Assembly: GCA_910584035.1 (NCBI GenBank)
Contig: CAJTZR010000045.1
Span: 1-13,785 of the forward strand
Source: an uncultured Christensenella sp.
Lineage (GTDB): Bacteria; Bacillota; Clostridia; Christensenellales; UBA3700
Direction of reading: 5' to 3'
Length of the DNA: 13,785 nt
Position 1 is the first letter of the stretch. Each line of letters begins with the position of its first letter. This document shows, piece by piece, positions 8,080 to 13,785 of this stretch. The position numbers were made by a program, and so were the translations under genes. A model generated the notes under the pieces. The model was not told the DNA's origin. It made no database searches and saw only the letters and a list, made by a program, of their open reading frames with translations.

Positions 8080-9171
8080 CTAAATTAAATTTGCAATCAA
8101 ACTATTAGATAAATACATATAATCATCTTTTATCGCAATATTTTTATCTGTAATATTGTAATACATTTTATCATTGTCAATGTCACAAAGTAATTTTTTG
8201 ATACTCTCTTGTCCAAACTTATTTGTCATAAACTCAATGTCAATACCGCTATCCATACGCAATGCTAACATTATGTACTCTGCAATCATATCGTCCCTAG
8301 ATAAAACCTCTTCAACTTGCCTTGAACTGCCAGCAATGTACTTGGCTAAATCGCTAGTATTATAATACCTAACATTGCCAATTAAACTATGGGCAGATAA
8401 CCCAAAACCCACATACTCTTTCAGTGTCCAATATCCAATATTATGCAAGCACGGCTTACCAAAATTAGATACTTCATACCTATTTAGTCCCGATTTTTGT
8501 AGGGTTATTTTAGCTATATCATACATTTCTACAGTTAAATCGTCATTAGGCAAAACTAATTGTTTGCTACTAACTTTATCATATAATGGTGTACTTTCCT
8601 CCAAAATTAATGAGTAGCAAGAGACAGACTTTACCCCAAAATCAATAACCTTTTTAATATCATTTTTCACAATATCCAAAGTTTGATAAGGCAGTCCTAC
8701 CATCATATCGCAGTTAATATCCAAACCACTTTGCACTAACATTTTTAAACAATCACAAGCTTGTTTGGAATTATGTATTCTACCAATACCCTTAAGCACT
8801 TTGTCATTTAAACTCTGCACTCCAACACTAAGCCTTGTAATGCCAAGTTCTTTATAAAACTTTACTTTTTCTTGCGTATAACTACTAGGATTGCCCTCAA
8901 TAGTAAATTCTTTCAAGTCAAGTTTAAAGTTGCCTTTAACTGCTTGGAAAATGCTTGCAATGTGTTTTTCATTTATAAATGTAGGAGTACCCCCGCCGAT
9001 AAAAATGCTATCTACAACATATCCACTACTATCAAAATCGTTAATCTCTTGTACTAAACGAGCGATATATTTTTCTACATACTCACCTTTGCACGCAAAA
9101 GATACAAAGTCACAATATTTGCACTTGTTCTCACAAAATGGTATATGAATGTAAATTGATAACTTTTCCAT
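8080..9171 (-). CDS. hemW: HemW, radical-SAM heme chaperone
   Basis: A 363-residue protein of the HemN/HemW radical SAM family, often mislabelled as oxygen-independent coproporphyrinogen III oxidase. The [4Fe-4S] motif is C13-ENK-C17-KY-C20. It is followed by IFIGGGTPTF (56-65) for SAM binding, TIEGNPSSYT and RLSVGVQS (113-120). HNIGYW (243-248) matches the HNxxYW heme-binding motif that marks HemW rather than true HemN. HemW delivers heme to target proteins such as respiratory enzymes. It begins 17 bases after lepA, the classical Firmicutes order lepA-hemW, with only a weak ribosome site before the ATG, so coupling to lepA translation is likely. The length is normal for HemW. Confidence 0.93.
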   Translation of the reverse strand: MEKLSIYIHIPFCENKCKYCDFVSFACKGEYVEKYIARLVQEINDFDSSGYVVDSIFIGGGTPTFINEKHIASIFQAVKGNFKLDLKEFTIEGNPSSYTQEKVKFYKELGITRLSVGVQSLNDKVLKGIGRIHNSKQACDCLKMLVQSGLDINCDMMVGLPYQTLDIVKNDIKKVIDFGVKSVSCYSLILEESTPLYDKVSSKQLVLPNDDLTVEMYDIAKITLQKSGLNRYEVSNFGKPCLHNIGYWTLKEYVGFGLSAHSLIGNVRYYNTSDLAKYIAGSSRQVEEVLSRDDMIAEYIMLALRMDSGIDIEFMTNKFGQESIKKLLCDIDNDKMYYNITDKNIAIKDDYMYLSNSLIANLI

Positions 9172-9188
9172 AACACTTTTAAAACAGA

Positions 9189-10991
9189 CTATTTATCAAA
9201 CTTCAAAATAGTCATAAACGCCTCTGACGGAACTTGAACAGTACCTACTTGACGCATACGTTTTTTACCCTCTTTTTGCTTTTCAAGCAATTTTTTCTTT
9301 CTTGTAATGTCACCACCATAACATTTTGCAAGTACGTCTTTACGCATTGCTTTTACAGTCTCTCGAGCAATTACCTTTGAGCCGACACTTGCTTGGATAG
9401 GTATCTCAAACATTTGGCGTGGTATAACTTCTTTAAGTTTTTCTGCAATGCTTCTACCCCTTGCATAAGCTTTATCTTTATGCACAATTAGACTTAACGC
9501 ATCGCAAATTTCACCATTTAACATAATATCCAGTTTAACAAGACTACTCTGTCTATAACCAGCAATCTCATAGTCAAAGCTTGCGTAACCTTTTGTTCTT
9601 GATTTTAAAGAATCAAAAAAGTCGTAAACAATCTCATTCAAAGGAATTTCATATTCAATACGTACACGTGTTGTATCAAGATATGTCATATCAATATGTA
9701 CACCTCTCTTGTCTTGGCACAATTCCATAATAGTACCAACATACTCTGGCGGAGTGTACAAATATGCTCTAACAATTGGCTCTTCCATATAATCAATTTC
9801 TGATTGAGGTGGCAAGTTAGTAGGGTTTGCTACCTCCACCATACTGCCATCAGTCTTAATTACGTGGTAGGAAACAGATGGTGCTGTGGTAATAATGTCA
9901 AGGTCAAACTCTCTCTCCAACCTCTCTTGGATAATTTCCATATGCAATAAACCTAAAAAGCCACATCTAAAACCAAATCCTAAAGCTACAGAAACCTCAG
10001 GTTCATACAATAGTGACGCATCATTTAATTGCAATTTTTCCAAAGCGTCTTTTAAATCACCATATTTCGCACCATCGGCAGGATATATACCACTATATAC
10101 CATTGGCATAACATTTTTATAACCAGGTAATGGCTCAGTTATTCCGCCACTTGCCAAAGTAATGGTATCACCAACTTTTGTATCACTAACATTCTTGATA
10201 GATGCACACAAATAACCTACATCACCAGCCATTAATTCATCAACTGCAATCATTTTAGGATTAAATATTCCAACCTCAGTTACTTCGTAACTCTTTCCAG
10301 TTGCAAACATTTTGATTTTTGTTCCCGCTTTAACTCTGCCGTCAACCACTCTAATCAAGGATATAGCACCTTTATAACTATCATAAACGCTATCAAATAT
10401 CAATGCCTTTAATGGCTTGTCCTCATCCCCAGTAGGATGTGGCAATTTTTCTATAACTTGTTCAATAACCTGCTCAATATTAATGCCTTCCTTTGCACTA
10501 ACTAAAGGAACTTCACTTGCATCTAAACCAATTACATCCTCAATTTCTTGTTTTGCTTCCTCTGGTCTTGCGGACGGCAAATCTATCTTGTTAATCACTG
10601 GCAAAATTTCCAAATCATTATCCAACGCAAGATAAACATTTGTCAATGTTTGTGCCTCAATACCTTGCGATGCATCAACTATCAAAATAGCACCCTCACA
10701 CGCTGCAAGTGAACGAGATACCTCATATGTAAAATCAACGTGTCCTGGTGTGTCTATTAAATTAAGATAGTAATCCTCACCTTTGTATGTGTATTTCATT
10801 TTAACTGGCGTTAGCTTTATTGTTATTCCCCTCTCACGCTCAATATCCATACTATCCAAAAGTTGTTGCTTTTGGTCACGCTTACTCACTGTTTCTGTAA
10901 CATCCATTATTCTGTCGGCAAGCGTACTTTTGCCGTGGTCAATGTGGGCTACTATACAAAAATTTCGGATATGCTCTTGTCTAGTTGACAT
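9189..10991 (-). CDS. lepA: LepA, elongation factor 4 (back-translocating GTPase)
   Basis: A 600-residue translational GTPase at exactly the family's usual length. The G motifs are intact: AHIDHGKST (15-23), GITIK (55-59), DTPGH (80-84) and NKID (134-137). The EF-G-like domains II, III and V follow. The LepA-only C-terminal domain is present, including KCYGGDITRKKKLLEKQK and the RQVGTVQVPSEAFMTIL end. EF4 acts on ribosomes and is linked to initiation and stalled-ribosome rescue. The start has AGGAGG seven bases upstream. It is the first gene of the lepA-hemW-lipoprotein group, transcribed from a promoter about 130 bases upstream. Confidence 0.97.
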   Translation of the reverse strand: MSTRQEHIRNFCIVAHIDHGKSTLADRIMDVTETVSKRDQKQQLLDSMDIERERGITIKLTPVKMKYTYKGEDYYLNLIDTPGHVDFTYEVSRSLAACEGAILIVDASQGIEAQTLTNVYLALDNDLEILPVINKIDLPSARPEEAKQEIEDVIGLDASEVPLVSAKEGINIEQVIEQVIEKLPHPTGDEDKPLKALIFDSVYDSYKGAISLIRVVDGRVKAGTKIKMFATGKSYEVTEVGIFNPKMIAVDELMAGDVGYLCASIKNVSDTKVGDTITLASGGITEPLPGYKNVMPMVYSGIYPADGAKYGDLKDALEKLQLNDASLLYEPEVSVALGFGFRCGFLGLLHMEIIQERLEREFDLDIITTAPSVSYHVIKTDGSMVEVANPTNLPPQSEIDYMEEPIVRAYLYTPPEYVGTIMELCQDKRGVHIDMTYLDTTRVRIEYEIPLNEIVYDFFDSLKSRTKGYASFDYEIAGYRQSSLVKLDIMLNGEICDALSLIVHKDKAYARGRSIAEKLKEVIPRQMFEIPIQASVGSKVIARETVKAMRKDVLAKCYGGDITRKKKLLEKQKEGKKRMRQVGTVQVPSEAFMTILKFDK

Positions 10992-11119
10992 TTTGCCCTC
11001 CTTTTACAAGTTATCTCTCTTTTTCAATTCTTTTCGTCAATACTTATAATTATCTCCTATTGATACATAATAATAATTGACTTATTCAAAATATTTATCC
11101 ATTTTAAATTATTACCTTT

Positions 11120-11148
11120 ATTGTATAATAAATTTTGTAAAATATCAA
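11120..11148 (-). promoter_or_regulatory. Promoter of lepA-hemW
   Basis: On the minus strand, TTGATA, 17 bases, TACAAT is a strong vegetative promoter match. It leaves a leader of about 120 bases before lepA. Confidence 0.7.
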
Positions 11149-11178
11149 TTATTTTTACATATTTTATGACTAATCATA

Positions 11179-11207
11179 TTGACTTTATTAAAAAATATCT
11201 TTATACT
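11179..11207 (+). promoter_or_regulatory. Promoter of the GDPD-like gene
   Basis: TTGACT, 17 bases, TATACT is followed 80-odd bases later by the GGAG ribosome site and ATG of the plus-strand gene. The match suggests ordinary vegetative expression. Confidence 0.65.
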
Positions 11208-11293
11208 ATAATTATAAAGCTTATTTTAATCAAAAAGTCAACACATTATATCACTAAAATTTGTACTGATAAATTTTGACTTTGGAGTAAAAA

Positions 11294-12016
11294 ATGATAC
11301 ATTCTTGGATAAAGTCCGCACCAATTTGTAGTAAAGGACTTTTTGACAACAATTCAATAATAGAAAATACTTTGCCTGCAATTCAAAAAGCTGTAGATTG
11401 TGGGTATAACTTAATTATTAATTTAAGCTTAACAAAGGATAATCGCCTTGTAGTTTGTGATAGCAAAAAGTCATATATACTTTTATCTTGTCATAAAAAG
11501 ATAGAAACTATATCCTCTGACGATAAGGAAAATCTACAACTACTAGGCACAACAAACTGCGTTCCGCTACTAAATGACGTACTAAATTTAGTCAATGGTA
11601 AAGTTGGCATAATCTTTAAAATAAGTGCCTCAAACAAATACAAAAAAATCATTACCGAACTTGTAAAACAACTTGCTTTTTACAAAGGCAAAACCGCAGT
11701 CGTTGCATCAAGCTATCAAATGTACTTTTTTGCAAAGAAAATTAGCAAGAACCTACTTTGCGGAATTATACTGCACAAAAAATCATCAAAACTAATTTAC
11801 AACGCAATACTATTTGCAAATATAAATTTCTTTAAATTGCTTAAACCAAGTTTTATAATTTGCGATATAGCAAACTTACCTAATAAATACTTGGATGATT
11901 ATTTATTGTATAATCCATATTCATTTATAATAGGACGCACAGTATATGACAAATCAAGCTACCTAACTGCATTAAATTATGCCGATGGCTTTGTGTTTGA
12001 AAATTATACAATCTAA
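11294..12016 (+). CDS. GDPD-fold protein lacking catalytic residues
   Basis: A 240-residue cytoplasmic protein with no signal peptide or clear membrane helix. Its landmarks match glycerophosphodiester phosphodiesterases over the whole length: GLFDNNSIIENT (15-26), LTKDNRLVV (46-54), VPLLNDVLNLVNGK (90-103), FYKGKTAVVAS (129-139), CDIANLPN (190-197), GRTVYDK (214-220) and a final DGFVFEN. Aligned by eye, the catalytic His-Arg becomes S13-K14, the metal ligands Glu and Asp become I41 and N43, the second His becomes D56, and the third metal Glu becomes K109. Hydrolysis by the known mechanism seems impossible, so it is likely a pseudoenzyme with a binding or regulatory role, or an early pseudogene with an intact frame. 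The ribosome site GGAG lies six bases before the ATG. It has its own promoter and stands alone. Confidence 0.75.
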   Translation: MIHSWIKSAPICSKGLFDNNSIIENTLPAIQKAVDCGYNLIINLSLTKDNRLVVCDSKKSYILLSCHKKIETISSDDKENLQLLGTTNCVPLLNDVLNLVNGKVGIIFKISASNKYKKIITELVKQLAFYKGKTAVVASSYQMYFFAKKISKNLLCGIILHKKSSKLIYNAILFANINFFKLLKPSFIICDIANLPNKYLDDYLLYNPYSFIIGRTVYDKSSYLTALNYADGFVFENYTI

Positions 12017-12077
12017 TCTTTAATTGCTAATATAAGAAAATTTAACATTCATACACTTTTGTTCAATTTAGTCAAAA

Positions 12078-12105
12078 CCACCAGCTAAGCTGGTGGCTTT
12101 ATTTT
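12078..12105 (+). terminator. Terminator of the GDPD-like gene
   Basis: CCACCAG, loop CTAAG, CTGGTGG, then CTTTATTTT gives a compact GC stem with a T-rich tail, 61 bases after the stop. A smaller hairpin TGCCC-ACTTA-GGGCA follows at 12105-12119. The same CACCAGC/GCTGGTG motif recurs at the end of each 187-base repeat. Confidence 0.65.
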
Positions 12106-12130
12106 GCCCACTTAGGGCATTTCCCTTGCA

Positions 12131-12317
12131 AAGCCTATTTGCTCATCAATTTACCAATAGTCACAACTATTGTCCTACTGATATTTAAATATCAATTTTA
12201 AGCTTTTATTGTTAGTAGTGTGCATTTACTTGCCACTAACTCACTACGCTCGATATTTATTTGCATATAGCTAAAGCTCTTATATTCACACCAACACAGC
12301 TGGTGTTTGTATTTACC
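12131..12317 (+). repeat. Tandem structured repeat, copy 1
   Basis: The first of two adjacent copies, about 90% identical by eye (some 18 substitutions and one indel). Internal symmetry includes CAATAGT-CACA-ACTATTG (12155-12172), the perfect 16-base palindrome TGATATTTAAATATCA (12179-12194), a GTTAGT...ACTAAC pair, and a terminal hairpin ACACCA...TGGTGT (12288-12306). No reading frame is evident. It may be a small non-autonomous mobile element, a remnant of an IS200/IS605-type end, or a structured RNA. Confidence 0.8.
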
Positions 12318-12503
12318 AAGCCTATAGGCTCATCAATTTACCAATAGTCGCAACTATTGCCCTAATGATATTTAAATATCAATTATAAACTTTATTGTTA
12401 GTAGTTTGCATTTACTTGCCACTAACTCGCTACGCTCATTATTTATATGCGTATAGTTAAAGCTTTTATATTCACACCAGCACAGCTGGTGTTTGTCTTT
12501 ACC
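12318..12503 (+). repeat. Tandem structured repeat, copy 2
   Basis: The second copy, starting at the same AAGCCT as copy 1. It opens with a perfect palindrome AGCCTATAGGCT (12319-12330) that is broken in copy 1. It retains CAATAGT-CGCA-ACTATTG and the 16-base palindrome (12366-12381). Its terminal hairpin is better formed: ACACCAGC, ACA loop, GCTGGTGT (12474-12492). It runs directly into the terminator at 12509. Confidence 0.8.
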
Positions 12504-12508
12504 AACCC

Positions 12509-12538
12509 AAAATACCCCCGATTTTCGAGGGGTATTTT
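12509..12538 (+). terminator. Hairpin A, copy 2 (strong terminator)
   Basis: AAAATACCCCCGA pairs with TCGAGGGGTATTTT with one bulge and a short loop. It is followed by TATATTTTTAAT, so it looks like a plus-strand terminator closing the repeat region. It shares AAAATACCCCCGATTTTCG with the hairpin at 12-41. Confidence 0.65.
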
Positions 12539-12555
12539 TATATTTTTAATAAAAC

Positions 12556-12584
12556 AACAAGACACTGCTTTGCAGTGTCTTGTT
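12556..12584. terminator. Hairpin B, bidirectional terminator
   Basis: A perfect 13-base stem AACAAGACACTGC / GCAGTGTCTTGTT has a three-base loop. On the minus strand it is followed by G then TTTTATT, making it a candidate terminator for the dockerin-like gene, though about 340 bases beyond that stop. On the plus strand the tail is TTGCTT. Confidence 0.65.
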
Positions 12585-12617
12585 TGCTTAAGGTCATTGT
12601 ATTTTTAAGTTTTTTTT

Positions 12618-12653
12618 GTTTTTATTGTTTTTATTGTTTTTATTGTTTTTATT
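12618..12653 (+). repeat. Nine-base microsatellite, four units
   Basis: Four perfect head-to-tail copies of GTTTTTATT follow a run of T. Such short tandem repeats gain and lose units by slippage. It lies in non-coding DNA between two convergent genes, so any effect would be on transcript ends, not protein. Confidence 0.85.
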
Positions 12654-12921
12654 AATAAAGTTTTTACAAATTTGTTATCCTTAAATTATTTAATAATTAC
12701 ACCCTATTACTATCATTTTTTTAAATGCAATTATTAATTTAGATATTTAGGAATTTAGGTTGGTTCACATAAAGTCCGAACGCAAAATATATAATTCACA
12801 AATTAAATCTAAATAAGATTTTTTAGCATATAAAGTAACAAAGATACTTTTTGATTTATAAATCAAGAACGATATTATTTTGCATAATAGCTACTTATTA
12901 TAAATTTGTTTATAAACTATA

Positions 12922-13785
12922 TTAAATAAAGCTTTCTATACCCATTTTACCGCAGACTATATTCCATAATATTTCAGTATCTGTGTCGTTTGGTATGTTG
13001 CCTTTGTTTATTATTAGCATTGAATATTTCATATAATTATCCAAACTATCAAAACTATTGCTGTTTACTATTTGTCTTGCGACATTTACATCTGCAGAAT
13101 TAACCTTGCCGTCCCCAGTTAAGTCACCTAATACGGATAATGTTATACTCTCTCTTTCATACTCTAACGTCCAACCAGTTCCGATTGCTAGTTCCATTCC
13201 GTTATTAATTAATGTGGAATATTTACTATCTATCTCACCATTGGTATATATTGTTTCACCTTTGCTATTCTTTAATGTCAATGCTGTCATATCATTAAAT
13301 ACTAAATTATCCAAAAAGCTTTGTACACTTGTGTTTGGCATTATATTACCTAATACTAAATCATTTGCACTACGTGCATTATCGTCTACCCCGTGTATCC
13401 AACCTTTTTCTGCATAAGTTACTCGTCTGTTATTTTCATACACTAAGTAATTGTATTTACTTGCAGTGCTTACTCTTACCACTGACGGCTTAACAATAGA
13501 TAACTTACCACTATTAATGTAATTGAATGTTACATTATAGTTATTGTTACCATACATTGCTAAGTTTACATTATCTATATTTTTTGTAGATATGCTATAC
13601 TCGCCTATATCAACTGCACTATCCTTACTATTAAATTGAGGGATAAATGCATTGTCATTTATTGTAAATAATCTAGATAAACTTTGATTACTATCATTAC
13701 CCAACAAACCAGTAGTAGATAAGGTATACCAATCACTAGGTTTTGCATTATATCCAGTATAGCCATATTCTACATTATTAGTTAT
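12922..13785 (-). CDS. Surface/secreted dockerin-like protein (C-terminal part)
   Basis: The frame runs open through the right edge, so only the last 287 or so residues are seen and the N terminus, with any signal peptide, is missing. A TTG at 13707 is not a credible start, because the frame continues upstream with the same Tyr/Gly/Asn-rich character (VEYGYTGYNAKPSDWY). Near the C terminus GDLTGDGKVNSADV is a perfect first dockerin calcium loop (Asp at loop positions 1, 5 and 12). The second loop, INKGNIPNDTD, has lost the Asp at positions 1 and 5. Preceding it is an Asn/Ser-rich beta-type region with NTSVQSFLDNL and GTGWTLEYE, a layout common just before dockerin-like ends of large clostridial cell-surface proteins. 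No sortase motif is present. The cargo domain is outside the window. Confidence 0.8.
   Translation of the reverse strand: MTNNVEYGYTGYNAKPSDWYTLSTTGLLGNDSNQSLSRLFTINDNAFIPQFNSKDSAVDIGEYSISTKNIDNVNLAMYGNNNYNVTFNYINSGKLSIVKPSVVRVSTASKYNYLVYENNRRVTYAEKGWIHGVDDNARSANDLVLGNIMPNTSVQSFLDNLVFNDMTALTLKNSKGETIYTNGEIDSKYSTLINNGMELAIGTGWTLEYERESITLSVLGDLTGDGKVNSADVNVARQIVNSNSFDSLDNYMKYSMLIINKGNIPNDTDTEILWNIVCGKMGIESFI

Larger units (their letters stand above)
10992..11293. other. Divergent promoter region lepA / GDPD-like gene
   Basis: These 302 bases contain two good back-to-back promoters (11120-11148 minus, 11179-11207 plus) whose -35 boxes are about 30 bases apart. The lepA leader of about 120 bases shows no strong hairpin or recognisable riboswitch. 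Confidence 0.6.
12017..12921. other. Gene-free region with structured repeats
   Basis: No protein gene is visible in these 905 bases. The stretch holds, in order, a hairpin terminator, a second small hairpin, two tandem 187-base repeats, two strong hairpins, a 9-base microsatellite and then about 270 A/T-rich bases. That last part contains a perfect palindrome TTGATTTATAAATCAA (12851-12866) but nothing else recognisable. Confidence 0.7.

Noticed and set aside
10992..11112. Riboswitch or leader peptide before lepA
   Set aside because: No recognisable aptamer core, no terminator hairpin, and an AGGAGA there has no start codon at useful spacing.
12131..12503. CRISPR-like array
   Set aside because: There are only two units, each 187 bases and similar over the full length, with no short repeat/unique spacer pattern and no cas genes nearby.
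13705..13707. TTG start for the dockerin-like protein
   Set aside because: The same frame is open through 13785 with similar composition, so the gene begins beyond the window.

Overview
The window is AT-rich, densely coding, low-GC Gram-positive-type DNA. It carries a GerA-GerB-GerC spore-germination receptor operon, a lepA-hemW pair, a KtrAB potassium uptake pair, strong AGGAGG-type ribosome sites and TTGNNN-17-TANNNT promoters. These point to an endospore-forming (or formerly spore-forming) member of the Clostridia. The dockerin-like surface protein and the GDPD-like protein fit a gut-type, perhaps uncultivated clostridial lineage. That placement is inference; no rRNA or other marker is present.

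Layout: 1-502 has no gene but two strong hairpins. On the minus strand, 503-2574 is ktrB-ktrA (K+ channel subunit and its NAD/nucleotide-binding regulator). On the minus strand, 2781-6633 is the germinant receptor operon gerA-gerB-gerC, with 8-base and overlapping ATGA junctions. A small XRE repressor-type gene (6857-7159, plus) is divergent from it. A bidirectional terminator (7329-7368) separates it from the minus-strand group lepA-hemW-lipoprotein (10991 down to 7467). Divergent from lepA, on the plus strand, is a GDPD-fold protein (11294-12016) that appears to have lost every catalytic residue. Then follow 905 gene-free bases with two tandem 187-base structured repeats, three related hairpins, two terminators and a 9-base microsatellite. 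The last feature is the C-terminal end of a secreted or surface dockerin-like protein, minus strand, cut by the window edge.

Functionally, most genes are ordinary: potassium homeostasis, germinant sensing, translation factor EF4, heme chaperone HemW. The unusual material is the apparent GDPD pseudoenzyme, the GerC protein without a recognisable lipidation cysteine, the tandem structured repeat downstream of the pseudoenzyme, the paired hairpin module present at both ends of the window, and the half-degenerate dockerin. No defence system, CRISPR array, tRNA, rRNA or intact transposase gene was found.
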